Below are positions 8,762 through 18,613 of a DNA stretch of 64,000 bases, one piece after another (the stretch's first letter is position 1; every line of letters begins with the position of its first letter). The stretch is from Lysinibacillus mangiferihumi (GTDB taxonomy: Bacteria; Bacillota; Bacilli; Bacillales_A; Planococcaceae), in assembly GCF_003049665.1 (NCBI RefSeq), contig NZ_PYWM01000004.1, forward strand, positions 1 to 64,000, read 5' to 3'. The translations under genes were made by a program, and so were the position numbers. The notes beneath the pieces are model-generated. The model saw only the letters and a list, made by a program, of their open reading frames with translations. It ran no database searches and was not told the origin of the DNA.

Positions 8762-8861
8762 ACAACCAACCTCCTCCACTACAATATACCGAGAAAAAAA
8801 CTCTCCACGCTCCATTATACACCAAATACTAGCGTGTTACTATATATTATAGTGAAAAATC

Positions 8862-9287
8862 CTAGTGCATTGTATACTTCATCGGCTTTAGCCAACCACA
8901 CTCATTATCTTGTTTATTAAAGGCAATAAAACGCTCACTCATCTTGGCTAGCATTTGAAATAAGTCCAAATCAAGCATGCGTGAGCCTTCGCAATAGACA
9001 CAAATTTTACGATCTACTAGATAAATCGCCATTCTCCCTTTTATCGGATGTTCTAAAAATAAAGCATTACGCGCTCTTTCTAAATGTGCATATTTGGAAT
9101 CTAGCTGTGCTTCTAACATGATGGCAATGTCATCGAAGCGAACAGTTTCACATATATATGCGAGTTCTTTTAAGGATTTCTCATTGGCATCTTCACAGCC
9201 TTGCATCATCTCTAACAACTTACGCTCTCTGCCGAAAATAAACGTTAAATGCTCTTCTTTTATTTTATATATGGAATAGGTTCTCAC
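8862..9287 (-). CDS. sirA: Sporulation inhibitor of replication SirA
   Basis: SirA binds domain I of DnaA at the start of sporulation and stops new rounds of replication. The 141-residue protein starts YSIYKIKEEHLTFIFGRE and ends with ECGWLKPMKY, matching the conserved N-terminal IKEE...GRE and C-terminal GWL.P.K features. The start is a GTG at 9287 behind GGGGGAT. The order sirA then yneF is as in B. subtilis, but tkt, normally adjacent, lies about 4.9 kb away. In B. subtilis sirA is under Spo0A control; no Spo0A box was sought in detail here. Confidence 0.88.
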   Translation of the reverse strand: MRTYSIYKIKEEHLTFIFGRERKLLEMMQGCEDANEKSLKELAYICETVRFDDIAIMLEAQLDSKYAHLERARNALFLEHPIKGRMAIYLVDRKICVYCEGSRMLDLDLFQMLAKMSERFIAFNKQDNECGWLKPMKYTMH

Positions 9288-9517
9288 CAGAAATCCCCCT
9301 TCGCTCAGTTTCTTTAACGTAAGTATAGCGGATTGTCTCTAGTTAATTTGTCAAACGAAGGAGGCAACCATCTTCTATTTTTGTCGAAAACCTTCTACTT
9401 TCAGCTTAAAAAATAACTGCTCCGCCTCAAGACCTAGAGGAAAATCCATTTCCAGTCCGTTTTAGATGTTCTCGTAAGCAGGTAACATAAAGGTACAAAC
9501 GAAAGGAGCTAAAACAT

Positions 9518-9871
9518 ATGAAAAAATTTCTTTTATTAACTGGAGGTATTATTGCAGCATGTGTCGCACTTGCCCTAATCGGACCAATTACTGGCCTAGT
9601 ATTTTCAGTTGCATTTGTTGCACTAGGCATGCACTTCTACATTGGTAGTAAATCGACATTTGCAAAAATTATTTGGTTTACAGTTGGTTTAATCGGTGTA
9701 CTATCGGCTATCTCTAATATCCCAGCAATGATTGGTCTTGCAGCAATCGCCATTATTTATGTGATTTATAAAAAATGGAATGGCGAAGAAGTGAACATTC
9801 CAACAATTGAAGCGAAAGAAGAAGATCCGTTTACAAACTTTGAAAAAGAATGGTCAAACTTAACAAAATAA
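9518..9871 (+). CDS. LiaI-like (Lmo0954 family) membrane protein
   Basis: A 117-residue protein with four hydrophobic segments (about 4-24, 25-43, 48-66 and 67-84) and a soluble acidic C-terminus (EAKEEDPFTNFEKEW). It resembles the Lmo0954-type membrane proteins that take the LiaI place upstream of PspA/LiaH and probably anchor the PspA protein at the membrane. AAAGGAGC precedes the ATG. It is the first gene of a five-gene operon whose next gene starts 16 bases after its stop. Confidence 0.75.
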   Translation: MKKFLLLTGGIIAACVALALIGPITGLVFSVAFVALGMHFYIGSKSTFAKIIWFTVGLIGVLSAISNIPAMIGLAAIAIIYVIYKKWNGEEVNIPTIEAKEEDPFTNFEKEWSNLTK

Positions 9872-9887
9872 AAGGAGCGAACTAAAA

Positions 9888-10526
9888 ATGAACTTATTAC
9901 AACGTTTTAGATACACAATTGAAGCAGACCTACATCAATTATTTGATAAAAAGGAAGAAAAAAATCCTATTGCGATGTTAAATCAATACATTCGTGAGGC
10001 TGAAAAACAAACAGAGCAAACAGGTACATTATTAGAGCGTCAGGGCAAACTAAAAGAAAAAATGGAACTGGAGCTTAAACAAAATGCCGATTTACTAGCA
10101 AAACGTGAAGCACAACTTCAATTAGCACTTGCGAGTGGCGAGCAAGATTTAATTGATTTTGCTTCGGACGAAGTAGCAGCCTATACAGCTCGTAACCATA
10201 CATTACAGACAAGTATCGAAGTGAACACGCGTGAATATTTTGAACTTGAACGCAAATTTGAAACAATGAAGCACAAAATTAAAGATATGAAAGTTCGTCA
10301 ATTACAGCTAATGGGCAAAGAAAATGTGACGCGCGCTCACCATCAAATGGACGGCATGATTTCAAACAACAATAAAACGAATTTCGAAGATTTAGAATCC
10401 TATATCGAAAAACTTGCCCACCGTATCGACAAAGATCATGAGGTAACAACTTTTGAAGCACGCCTAGCAGCGCTTGAAAAAAATTCAACTGAAGCTGTTT
10501 CACCACTACTCATTGAAAAGAAATAA
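9888..10526 (+). CDS. liaH: Phage shock protein A homologue (PspA/LiaH)
   Basis: PspA/IM30-family proteins coat stressed membranes as large oligomers and counter cell-envelope damage. The 212-residue protein starts NLLQRFRYTIEADLHQLFDK (amphipathic helix a0) and is almost wholly coiled coil with many Glu, Gln and Lys, as expected. GGAGCG precedes the ATG. A hairpin at 10545-10570 separates it from liaF, so it and the first gene may be made in excess. The neighbouring LiaFSR set indicates control by envelope stress. Confidence 0.88.
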   Translation: MNLLQRFRYTIEADLHQLFDKKEEKNPIAMLNQYIREAEKQTEQTGTLLERQGKLKEKMELELKQNADLLAKREAQLQLALASGEQDLIDFASDEVAAYTARNHTLQTSIEVNTREYFELERKFETMKHKIKDMKVRQLQLMGKENVTRAHHQMDGMISNNNKTNFEDLESYIEKLAHRIDKDHEVTTFEARLAALEKNSTEAVSPLLIEKK

Positions 10527-10540
10527 CATGTTATAATAGA

Positions 10541-10576
10541 AAGAAATGCGCCACATCAAAGCGGCGCATTATTTCT
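10541..10576 (+). terminator. Attenuator-like hairpin between liaH and liaF
   Basis: AATGCGCC (10545-10552) pairs with GGCGCATT (10563-10570), with flanking A and T runs that lengthen the stem and end in TTTCTT. Lying inside the operon, it probably gives partial termination and higher expression of the first two genes. Confidence 0.65.
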
Positions 10577-10616
10577 TGTTGTAAAATATTACATAGTAGA
10601 AAGAAGGGTGACCCTT

Positions 10617-11297
10617 TTGCAAAACTTCACAACAAATAAACTCACATTTTGGGTACTATGCTTCTTTTTACTCGTATTTGTAGAGCTTACCATTTTCAAT
10701 AACGGCGGTGCTTTTTGTTTATTAATCGGTGCTGTCCTGCTCTATTTAAGCTTTTCAAAAAACAAGCGATTTTTAAAATGGACAGGAATTTTCTTTATTG
10801 CAATTGCTCTCTTTACGATGTGGAGTTTGCGACTATTTATCGTCATACTGCTCTTATACATGCTCTATCAATACTTACAACGAGAAAACGAACCGAAAAT
10901 CGTCACATTGGAATTTGATAAGTTGCCGACAACTGAAAATAAACTATTCGGTACAATACCTGCGCCTGAAGATGCTTACAAATGGCAAGATGTACAAATC
11001 CAACGACTCGCTGGTGACATTACAATTGATACAACGCAAACAGTTTTACCTGCTGGTTCAAGTCTCGTTACGATTCGACAAGGCATTGGTAAAGTACAGA
11101 TTTATGTTCCTTATGAAATTCCTTTTCGTTTACACTATACAACGCTATTCGGAAACTTTACATGTTTGCAAGGACATCCACAGCGGCTTCTGAATGAAAG
11201 TATCGTGTTCTCAGATGGCAACCCTGAGGATGCAAAACGTACCCTCGTCATTCACGTCGCTACATGGCTAGGAGATTTGGAGGTGCTACGTAAATGA
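10617..11297 (+). CDS. liaF: LiaF-like negative regulator of the envelope stress response
   Basis: LiaF is a membrane protein that keeps the sensor kinase LiaS inactive without stress. Four hydrophobic segments fill residues 10-90. The soluble C-terminal DUF2154-type domain has GTIPAPEDAYKWQDVQIQ, AGDITIDTTQTVLPAGSS, IRQGIGKVQIYVPYEI and an end in THVATWLGDLEV-like sequence. The TTG at 10617 is preferred over the GTG at 10608 because GAAGG then lies about 9 bases upstream. It overlaps liaS by four bases (ATGA). Confidence 0.88.
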   Translation: MQNFTTNKLTFWVLCFFLLVFVELTIFNNGGAFCLLIGAVLLYLSFSKNKRFLKWTGIFFIAIALFTMWSLRLFIVILLLYMLYQYLQRENEPKIVTLEFDKLPTTENKLFGTIPAPEDAYKWQDVQIQRLAGDITIDTTQTVLPAGSSLVTIRQGIGKVQIYVPYEIPFRLHYTTLFGNFTCLQGHPQRLLNESIVFSDGNPEDAKRTLVIHVATWLGDLEVLRK

Positions 11298-12331
11298 TTG
11301 CCTTTCTTTCTAGAGCTTTCTCTATATTTTTCATATTGATTGGCGCGGCATTCGGTCTCCTTTTTGCGATTTGGGGTGAACCAAATGAAAAAGTTTGGGA
11401 ACCTTTGTGGCAACAAGACTATGATAATATTCCATTAGGTGGCGTCATTTTAATCAGTCTCTTTGCGCTTAGTTTCTTTATTGCAAGCTGGATTAGCATG
11501 ACTGCACGCGCGCGTGAGGCACAAGCAACTCGCTTTGTAAAAGAATTAATCGAGCCTGATTTCGTGTTACCTAAAAAACATGCACTACCGAAGCCATTGA
11601 AAAAAGCACTTGTTCAAACGAGCGAATTGATTGATACACAGCGGAAAAGCTTACAGCGCCTTTCCAATGAACGAGCAGAAGCCAATGATAAAGTAATTCA
11701 AGAGCGCATTATTGCCGAACGTCAACGACTTGCACGCGAGCTCCATGACTCGGTTTCACAACAATTATTTGCCGCTTCGATGTTACTTTCCGCCTTAACG
11801 GAAAGCGATGAAAATGCCAAAAGTTTAAAGCAAGTAGAAAAAATTGTACAGCAGGCTCAGCTAGAAATGCGCGCATTATTATTGCATTTACGCCCTGTTG
11901 CACTGCACAATAAAACCCTCGCCCAAGGCTTAGAGGAATTGATTATTGAACTACAACAAAAAGTATATTTTCATATAGAATATGAACTAGAAGAAATAGC
12001 TTTAACAAAGGCAGAGGAAGATCACCTGTTCCGCATTGCTCAAGAAGCATTATCCAATACATTGCGCCATTCTAAAGCAACAGAAGTTGAACTACTTCTT
12101 ATTGCCCGAGACAATCTTGCTATTTTACGCATTCAAGATAATGGTCTTGGCTTTGACGTAGAGGCGGATAAATCGACTTCCTACGGTTTACAAAATATCG
12201 CTGAGCGAGCCGTGGAAATTGGTTGTAGGTATAAAATTGTTTCGGTACCTGGAGAAGGTACAATAGTGGAGGTAAAAGTTCCGCTACAGAAGGAGGTTGT
12301 TGAAGTTGATTCAAGTATTAATAGTGGATGA
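11294..12331 (+). CDS. liaS: Sensor histidine kinase LiaS
   Basis: A NarL-family kinase of 345 residues with two N-terminal membrane segments (about 8-28 and 50-70). The HisKA_3 phosphoacceptor helix is [16 protein letters not shown], with the N-box [12 protein letters not shown] and ATP-lid motifs DNGLGFD and [10 protein letters not shown]. It phosphorylates LiaR in response to cell-wall damage. The short extracytoplasmic loop, the intramembrane-sensing type, fits LiaS. It overlaps liaF at its start and liaR at its end. Confidence 0.9.
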   Translation: MIAFLSRAFSIFFILIGAAFGLLFAIWGEPNEKVWEPLWQQDYDNIPLGGVILISLFALSFFIASWISMTARAREAQATRFVKELIEPDFVLPKKHALPKPLKKALVQTSELIDTQRKSLQRLSNERAEANDKVIQERIIAERQRLARELHDSVSQQLFAASMLLSALTESDENAKSLKQVEKIVQQAQLEMRALLLHLRPVALHNKTLAQGLEELIIELQQKVYFHIEYELEEIALTKAEEDHLFRIAQEALSNTLRHSKATEVELLLIARDNLAILRIQDNGLGFDVEADKSTSYGLQNIAERAVEIGCRYKIVSVPGEGTIVEVKVPLQKEVVEVDSSINSG

Positions 12332-12938
12332 CCACGAGATGGTACGAATTGGGGTATCTGCCTATCTGTCAGCACAGCCTGATATTACTGTTGTGGGGGA
12401 AGCTGAAAATGGCGTCGAAGCTGTTGAACGTGCGCTCGCCCTTCGTCCGGATATTATTTTAATGGACAATGTCATGCCTGTGATGACCGGAGCTGAAGCG
12501 ACTGTTAAAATACTTGAAGCTTGGCCAGAAGCGAAAATTATGATGGTCACAAGCTTTTTAGATGACGATAAAGTGTATCCTGCTTTAGAGGCTGGTGCGA
12601 TTAGCTATATATTAAAAACATCCAATGCCAAGCAAATTGCCGATGCCATTCGTAAAACAATGGGCGGAGAAACTGTTTTGGAGCCAGAAGTCACATCTAA
12701 AATGATGCACCGTATGCGCTATGGAACAAGTACACCTCTTTATGAGCAATTAACTGAACGTGAAATGGAAGTTCTTTTGTTAATGGCAAAAGGCAAGGCA
12801 AACCAAGAAATTGCGGATGACTTATACATCGCCTTAAAAACAGTGAAAACCCACGTCAGCAATATTTTAGCCAAACTAGACGTTCAAGATCGAACACAAG
12901 CTGTCGTCTACGCATTCCAAAATGGTTTGGCAAAGTAA
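12306..12938 (+). CDS. liaR: Response regulator LiaR
   Basis: The receiver domain has DDHEMVRIG at the N-terminus, the phosphorylated aspartate in [12 protein letters not shown] and a switch lysine in ILKTSNA. The C-terminal LuxR-type helix-turn-helix is [16 protein letters not shown] to [16 protein letters not shown]. It probably activates its own operon. The TTG at 12306 is preferred: AGGAGG at 12291-12296 abuts the upstream TTG at 12297 but has correct spacing to 12306. The gene overlaps liaS by 26 bases. Confidence 0.9.
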   Translation: MIQVLIVDDHEMVRIGVSAYLSAQPDITVVGEAENGVEAVERALALRPDIILMDNVMPVMTGAEATVKILEAWPEAKIMMVTSFLDDDKVYPALEAGAISYILKTSNAKQIADAIRKTMGGETVLEPEVTSKMMHRMRYGTSTPLYEQLTEREMEVLLLMAKGKANQEIADDLYIALKTVKTHVSNILAKLDVQDRTQAVVYAFQNGLAK

Positions 12939-12960
12939 TTTTTATTAAAGTCGCCAGGTT

Positions 12961-13023
12961 TGTGGCGATTTGCTATGTTTTTGTGGCGATTTGCTATGTT
13001 TTTGTGGCGATTAATGCTGTTTT
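12961..13023 (+). repeat. 21-bp tandem repeat, three copies
   Basis: TGTGGCGATTTGCTATGTTTT occurs twice exactly (12961-12981, 12982-13002) and once with changes (13003-13023). TGGCGG and GTGGCGATTCGCC continue the GGCGAT theme to about 13060. The array lies in the gap after liaR. A frame across it (from 12962) gives a repetitive hydrophobic peptide and is not taken as a gene. Confidence 0.85.
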
Positions 13024-13087
13024 GATGGCGGTTCCCCGGGGTTTAGTGGCGATTCGCCAACTAGTAACATCGAAAAGATCAAAAAAA

Positions 13088-13126
13088 ATACCGCAGCGCT
13101 CAATAAGAGCTTGCGGTTTCTTTTTA
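13088..13126 (+). terminator. Bidirectional terminator, copy 1 of a duplicated hairpin
   Basis: ACCGCAGCGCTC pairs with GAGCTTGCGGT around a short AATAA loop, with A-rich sequence before and TTTCTTTTT after. It can end liaR on the plus strand and the lipoprotein gene on the minus strand, whose stop lies inside the T run. A near-identical hairpin is at 14152-14186. Confidence 0.85.
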
Positions 13127-13630
13127 ATTATTTGTTTGTTTTAATCTATCTAATAAATCAAATAAACTCCAATAACCTTTTATTAAATCCTCATTTGTAT
13201 TTCCATTCAAAGCAACGCCAAAAGTAGTACCTTTATAATAACCGATAAAATAATCTTGAGCGTGATTTTCAAATGTATTTTGGTACGTGTGGTTAGGAAT
13301 AATAAAAGCTGAAATAGCTTTGTCTGACTGAACAAATACAATCGGTATAGAGGAATCTAAATAAAATTGAGTATATTGTTCATCGGAAGCTTCTTGTAAA
13401 TAATCTTTCGTAATCATAATAGCATCAAAAGAATTTTCATTTATTTTATGTAAATCTTGTAACATTATTTTTTTAAATTTTATATTTTTTTCTTTAATTA
13501 ACAAAGGTATTTCCCCTACAATCCCAATTTCTATAATTTCATGTTTTTTGACGATATTTACTTCTTCATTTGAACATCCCACTAATAAAAATAAAAAAGC
13601 AAAGAAAGAAAAAAAGTACTTTTTAATCAT
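13124..13630 (-). CDS. Lipoprotein of unknown function
   Basis: A 168-residue protein with a lipoprotein signal (hydrophobic residues 5-16 and lipobox LVGC, Cys19), so it should be anchored to the outer face of the membrane. The mature part has EIIEIGIVGEIPLLIKE and IKGYWSLFDLLDRLKQ. AAGGTGAG precedes the ATG. No family is recognised. It and the next two fragments lie between two copies of the same terminator hairpin, in a stretch absent from the usual sirA-tkt neighbourhood, so it may be acquired. Confidence 0.65.
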   Translation of the reverse strand: MIKKYFFSFFAFLFLLVGCSNEEVNIVKKHEIIEIGIVGEIPLLIKEKNIKFKKIMLQDLHKINENSFDAIMITKDYLQEASDEQYTQFYLDSSIPIVFVQSDKAISAFIIPNHTYQNTFENHAQDYFIGYYKGTTFGVALNGNTNEDLIKGYWSLFDLLDRLKQTNN

Positions 13631-13713
13631 TTAAGCTCACCTTTTACATTTTTTTATGCTTTATGATAAAATTTCTTTTAATAATATTATCATATTGAAA
13701 GGATTGAGGATAA

Positions 13714-13812
13714 GCGGGTAGTAAAAAATTTGATGGAACCATCAAAGTAGATTTGGATAACACAGGATATACTTATGTAGTAAATGGTTCTTCTATGAAC
13801 ATGGAACAGTAA
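13714..13812 (+). pseudogene. Short remnant of a protein gene
   Basis: A frame without a start reads AGSKKFDGTIKVDLDNTG and YVVNGSSMNMEQ before a TAA at 13812. The composition is protein-like with alternating polar and hydrophobic residues, as in secreted beta-rich proteins. Upstream stops prevent any longer reading. It is probably the tail of a lost gene; the evidence is composition only. Confidence 0.25.
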
Positions 13813-13842
13813 GTCATACGGGTCTTCAGTATAAAAGAGTAA

Positions 13843-14073
13843 TTAAATAAAATTAGAGTAGCGCTTGCTACTTTCAGATTGTCGACAAAAGGTATCAAGC
13901 AATTCAACGCGGATGCCTTTTGTCTTTTTTACCTTTTTAAGGACAAGAAATATATTTTTACCACATTGAATATAGTCTTCGACAATACCCTTTCCGTTAA
14001 GTAGCTTACCATGTACAAGTAGCCAGCTTTTTTCATTGTTGTAAAAGTAAACATCGCCCGCAACGGAAATCAA
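13843..14073 (-). CDS. Hypothetical protein or gene fragment
   Basis: A 76-codon frame with VYFYNNEKSWLLVHGKLLN and NIFLVLKKVKKTKGIRVELL looks protein-like. The start would be a TTG at 14073 with no good ribosome binding site, so it is more likely the end of a truncated gene. It lies between the duplicated terminator hairpins. No family is recognised. Confidence 0.35.
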   Translation of the reverse strand: MISVAGDVYFYNNEKSWLLVHGKLLNGKGIVEDYIQCGKNIFLVLKKVKKTKGIRVELLDTFCRQSESSKRYSNFI

Positions 14074-14100
14074 CGGTAGTTGTCATCTATTTTAAAAATA

Positions 14101-14149
14101 AAAAAAGGACTGTAGACAATCTCGAAAATTTCCGAGTTTGTCTACAGTC
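14101..14149 (-). terminator. Terminator behind tkt
   Basis: GACTGTAGACAA pairs perfectly with TTGTCTACAGTC, and a further CTCG/CGAG extension brings the stem to about 16 pairs. On the minus strand it is followed by seven T. It ends transcription from tkt. Confidence 0.88.
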
Positions 14150-14151
14150 TG

Positions 14152-14186
14152 ACCGCAACGCTTAATAAGAGCTTGCGGTATTTTTT
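14152..14186 (+). terminator. Terminator, copy 2 of the duplicated hairpin
   Basis: ACCGCAACGCTT pairs with GAGCTTGCGGT, followed by ATTTTTTA on the plus strand. It matches the hairpin at 13088-13126 at all but a few bases. It sits just past the tkt stop and blocks transcription entering from the lia side. Confidence 0.75.
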
Positions 14187-14200
14187 ATGGAAGCCAAATC

Positions 14201-16195
14201 TTACAGTGCTTTAACTTTTGCTACAACGTTTTCTACAGTGAAACCGTATTTTTCCATAACTAACTCTCCTGGAGCAGAAGCGCCGAACTTGTCGATTGCA
14301 AGAACGTCACCTTCAAAGCCAGTATATTTGTGCCAACCGAATGATGCACCCATTTCGATTGCTAGACGTTTTGTAACAGCTTTTGGAAGAACCGATTCTT
14401 TATATGCTGCATCTTGTTTTTCAAAGCGATCCATTGAAGGCATTGATACGACTGCAACGTCCATACCTTCAGCTTTTAATGCTTTTTGCGCTTCAATTGC
14501 AAGTGAAACTTCAGAACCTGTTGCAATTAAAATAGCATCTGCTACTTCTTTCGATGCAGGTGAAACAGTGTAAGCACCTTTTGCTACACCTTCACGAACT
14601 GTTTCGATTGGCGCGTCAAGCACTGGTAAGTTTTGACGAGATAATACTAAAACAGTCGGTGTTTTTTCAGATGCTACTGCAAGCTCCCATGCTACTGCTG
14701 ATTCGTTCGCATCTGCTGGACGAACAACAGAAAGATTTGGCATTGCACGTAATGAAGCTAAGTGTTCGATTGGTTCATGTGTTGGACCATCTTCCCCTAC
14801 AGCGATTGAGTCATGTGTGAATACATATGTCACAGGAAGACCCATTAATGCAGAAAGACGTACAGCTGGACGTACATAATCAGAGAATACGAAGAATGTA
14901 CCACCAAAGACGTTTAGACCGCCGTGAAGCGCCATACCGTTCATTGCCGCGCCCATAGCGAATTCACGGACACCAAACCAAATATTGCGACCTGCATAGT
15001 CATCTGCAGAGAAGTCGCCTGCGCCCTTCATCGTCGTTTTGTTAGAGCCAGCAAGGTCGGCTGAACCACCGAAGAATGATGGTGTTTTTTTGGCAATTGC
15101 ATTGATTGCATCGCCTGATGAAGAACGTGTTGCCACAGATTTACCTGCTTCATACACTGGTAATTCTGAAGCGAAATCCTCAGGTAGTTTCCCATTCATT
15201 GCATTTTCAAATTGCGCTGCTAATTCAGGGAACTCAGCTTTGTATGCTGCGAACTTTTCATTCCAAGCTGCTTCTGGCTGTGCACCTTGCACTTCAGCTG
15301 CTGCATTAAATGTATCATATACTTCAGATGGAATTTGGAATGGCTCATGTGTCCATTCGTAAGCCGCTTTTGTTAAGACAACTTCATCCGTACCTAGTGG
15401 CGCACCGTGAGAATCTGATTTTCCTGATTTGTTTGGTGAACCGAAACCGATGACTGTTTTCACTTCAATCAGTGTTGGCTTACCAGAAGATTTTTTCGCT
15501 TCTTCAATAGCTTGGTTAACAGCTTCTACATCTGTACCGTCAGCCACTTTTAAATAGTTCCAGCCATATGACTCAAAACGTTTTTGTACGTTTTCTGAGA
15601 ATGATTTTTCTAAATCACCATCTAATGAAATATCATTTGAATCGTATAACACGATTAATTTTTCAAGTTTTAAATGTCCAGCTAATGAAATCGCTTCAGC
15701 CGCAACACCTTCCATTAAGTCGCCGTCGCCACAAAGCGCAAATGTATAGTGATCGACAATTTCATGTCCTGGTTTATTATAAGTCGCTGCTAAATGACGC
15801 TCTGCCATTGCCATACCAACTGTCATCGCAATCCCTTGTCCAAGTGGACCTGTTGTTGCCTCTACCCCAACCGTATGGCCGTATTCTGGATGTCCTGGAG
15901 TTAATGAATCCCATTGACGGAAGTTTTGAATCTCTTCCATTGGTAGGCCGTAACCGCCAAGGTGAAGTAGGCTATATAAAAGCATAGAGCCATGACCTGC
16001 TGAAAGTACGAAACGATCGCGGTTATACCATTTTGGATTTGCCGGATTATGGCGAAGTTGTTTTGTCCAAAGCGTATAAGCCATTGGCGCTGCCCCCATT
16101 GGTAAGCCTGGGTGACCTGAATTTGCTTTTTCAATTGCATCAATTGACAATGTTCGGATAGCATTAATCGCTAGTTGGTCCGCATGTTGAGTCAT
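14201..16195 (-). CDS. tkt: Transketolase
   Basis: Transketolase moves two-carbon units between sugar phosphates in the pentose phosphate pathway, using thiamine diphosphate. The 664-residue protein has the full set of signatures: [29 protein letters not shown], the cofactor motif GDGDLMEG, the pyrimidine-domain segment [20 protein letters not shown], and [19 protein letters not shown]. In B. subtilis tkt lies between ynzC and sirA; here ynzC is still upstream, but the sirA side carries an insertion. It has its own terminator pair. Confidence 0.98.
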   Translation of the reverse strand: MTQHADQLAINAIRTLSIDAIEKANSGHPGLPMGAAPMAYTLWTKQLRHNPANPKWYNRDRFVLSAGHGSMLLYSLLHLGGYGLPMEEIQNFRQWDSLTPGHPEYGHTVGVEATTGPLGQGIAMTVGMAMAERHLAATYNKPGHEIVDHYTFALCGDGDLMEGVAAEAISLAGHLKLEKLIVLYDSNDISLDGDLEKSFSENVQKRFESYGWNYLKVADGTDVEAVNQAIEEAKKSSGKPTLIEVKTVIGFGSPNKSGKSDSHGAPLGTDEVVLTKAAYEWTHEPFQIPSEVYDTFNAAAEVQGAQPEAAWNEKFAAYKAEFPELAAQFENAMNGKLPEDFASELPVYEAGKSVATRSSSGDAINAIAKKTPSFFGGSADLAGSNKTTMKGAGDFSADDYAGRNIWFGVREFAMGAAMNGMALHGGLNVFGGTFFVFSDYVRPAVRLSALMGLPVTYVFTHDSIAVGEDGPTHEPIEHLASLRAMPNLSVVRPADANESAVAWELAVASEKTPTVLVLSRQNLPVLDAPIETVREGVAKGAYTVSPASKEVADAILIATGSEVSLAIEAQKALKAEGMDVAVVSMPSMDRFEKQDAAYKESVLPKAVTKRLAIEMGASFGWHKYTGFEGDVLAIDKFGASAPGELVMEKYGFTVENVVAKVKAL

Positions 16196-16492
16196 TATGT
16201 TGTGACATCCTTTCTCGTCCTATATATTGTTCTACTACAGTTTAGTCAACATTGTCCTAGAAAACAATGCTTTTGTTATACTATTTGAGATTTATGACAT
16301 ACTTTATCATCATTCTGTAACTTAGACATAGCAATGATAGAAATAATGACAAAATTACTGCCTATTTTGGAGGAAGGTTTAACAAATAAAAAAAGAAACC
16401 TTCTTCAGTGATGGCAAGGATTTTGCTAGAAATCTATAGTGAAATGTCCACGCGAAATGTGTTTGCTTACATCCTGCATGAAATGTGTCATA

Positions 16493-16726
16493 TTAATTTA
16501 GAAATTTATTTTTTTTCGCTTGTTTTACCTTCTCAGGCGTTACGTCATTACCTTCTTGATCGACAACTTTAACATTTTCAATTGTATTGCGCATCGTTGC
16601 TCTAAAAGTATCTAAATATTCTTTGCGAAGGGATGTACGCTCTTTCGCTTCTTCCTCCGTTAAACTGCCCGCTTTGGCTTTTGCTGCTAATTCATTGATT
16701 CGATTAATTTTTTCTTTGGATAACAT
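16493..16726 (-). CDS. ynzC: YnzC family protein (DUF896)
   Basis: A 77-residue, highly charged helical protein starting [20 protein letters not shown], followed by [17 protein letters not shown] and the family segment [18 protein letters not shown]. In B. subtilis it belongs to the lexA-controlled yneA-yneB-ynzC unit. Here it is cut off from yneB by a GNAT gene on the other strand and so needs its own promoter. AGGTGTG precedes the ATG. Function unknown. Confidence 0.92.
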   Translation of the reverse strand: MLSKEKINRINELAAKAKAGSLTEEEAKERTSLRKEYLDTFRATMRNTIENVKVVDQEGNDVTPEKVKQAKKNKFLN

Positions 16727-16899
16727 CGTTACACACCTTTCAATACCTTGATGACTTCAGTATGCAAAGTATAGCATGCTTTCCCTTAAAATGCAGTTAT
16801 ACCAACCCTTAATCACACAGCTTAGCCACAATTTACATGACTTCCAAATGTTAGTAGTGTATAACTATTAATAAAGAACACATATTGGGGGGAAATAAG

Positions 16900-17412
16900 G
16901 TGAACATTACAACACAGCGATTACATATCCGAAAATTTGAAATACAAGATTGGCAGGCTGTTGTTAACTATATGTCCGATCAAACGGTGATGCACTATAT
17001 GCCAGAAGGCGTTTTAACTGCACAACAAGTGCGAAAATTTATATCAGATAATCGCGACGAAGCAAAGCATTTCGCCATTGTTTTACAGGAGAAATCACAG
17101 GTTATCGGTCATCTCGTATTCCATCCTTACTTTGGCGAACATACATATGAAATTGGCTGGGTGTTAAATCCTGCGTATTATCGTAAAGGCTATGCGTCGG
17201 AGGCAGCACAAGCACTATTAGATTACGGCTTCACGGAAATGAAGCTTCATCGAATCATCGCCACATGTCAGCCCGAAAATATCGCTTCTTATCGCGTTAT
17301 GGAAAAAATCGGCATGCGTCGTGAAGGATTTTTCAAAAAATGTATACCGCATGGTGACGATTGGTGGGATGAGTACTATTACGCTATTTTGCAGGAAGAA
17401 TGGCAAAGTTGA
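16900..17412 (+). CDS. RimJ/RimL-type GNAT acetyltransferase
   Basis: A 170-residue acetyltransferase starting VNITTQRLHIRKFEIQDW, with the acetyl-CoA loop YRKGYASEAAQALLDYGF and the typical MKLHRIIATCQPENIASYRV-like segment. Family members acetylate protein N-termini or small amines; the substrate cannot be read here. The GTG at 16900 is preferred to the TTG at 16885 because GGGGGG lies 7 bases before it. It is inserted in the opposite direction between ynzC and yneB. Confidence 0.88.
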   Translation: MNITTQRLHIRKFEIQDWQAVVNYMSDQTVMHYMPEGVLTAQQVRKFISDNRDEAKHFAIVLQEKSQVIGHLVFHPYFGEHTYEIGWVLNPAYYRKGYASEAAQALLDYGFTEMKLHRIIATCQPENIASYRVMEKIGMRREGFFKKCIPHGDDWWDEYYYAILQEEWQS

Positions 17413-17447
17413 GCTCTCTACTCCCCTTCAAGACTGTTAGCTAGAAT

Positions 17448-18447
<1,000 letters not shown>

Positions 18448-18466
18448 GCATCATATCCCCTTTTTA

Positions 18467-18492
18467 GAATGTTTGTTCGGAATGTATGTTCT
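18467..18492 (-). promoter_or_regulatory. Two overlapping LexA boxes in front of yneA
   Basis: GAATGTTTGTTCGG (18467-18480) and GGAATGTATGTTCT (18479-18492) each fit the Bacillus CGAAC-N4-GTTCG consensus with one or two deviations. They lie downstream of the yneA -10 element and would block transcription when LexA is bound. Confidence 0.75.
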
Positions 18493-18493
18493 T

Positions 18494-18522
18494 ATAATAA
18501 AGCGAACAAACGTTTTTGTCAA
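18494..18522 (-). promoter_or_regulatory. yneA promoter with internal LexA box
   Basis: On the minus strand TTGACA (18522-18517) and TATTAT (18499-18494) are separated by exactly 17 bases, a near-consensus sigma-A promoter. A LexA box, CGAACAAACGTTTT (18503-18516), fills the spacer. Confidence 0.85.
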
Positions 18523-18530
18523 ACACTTTT

Positions 18531-18570
18531 CGAACCTATGTTTGCATAGGTGTTCGCATTCTGCTATACT
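18531..18570 (+). promoter_or_regulatory. lexA promoter with LexA box
   Basis: TTGCAT (18542-18547) and TATACT (18565-18570) with a 17-base spacer form the lexA promoter. A LexA box, CGAACCTATGTTTG (18531-18544), overlaps the -35 element. It is embedded in a larger palindrome to 18556 (CGAACcTATG ... CATAggtGTTCG). This is the expected autorepression arrangement. Confidence 0.85.
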
Positions 18571-18613
18571 ATCTAGTAAGAAGAATGATATGAAAAAAAA
18601 GAGGTGAGCAATC

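Noticed and set aside
12961..13060. Short direct repeats as a CRISPR array
   Set aside because: The 21-bp units are back to back without spacers and no cas gene is nearby.
12962..13144. 60-codon frame across the tandem repeat
   Set aside because: The peptide simply translates the repeat, has no ribosome binding site and runs into the terminator.
14187..15362. Long plus-strand frames opposite tkt
   Set aside because: They are antisense to a fully conserved transketolase gene and carry no family motif.
16368..16402. Hairpin GGAAGGTTT/AAACCTTC between tkt and ynzC as a terminator
   Set aside because: The loop is about 14 bases and A-rich and there is no T run after the stem on the minus strand.
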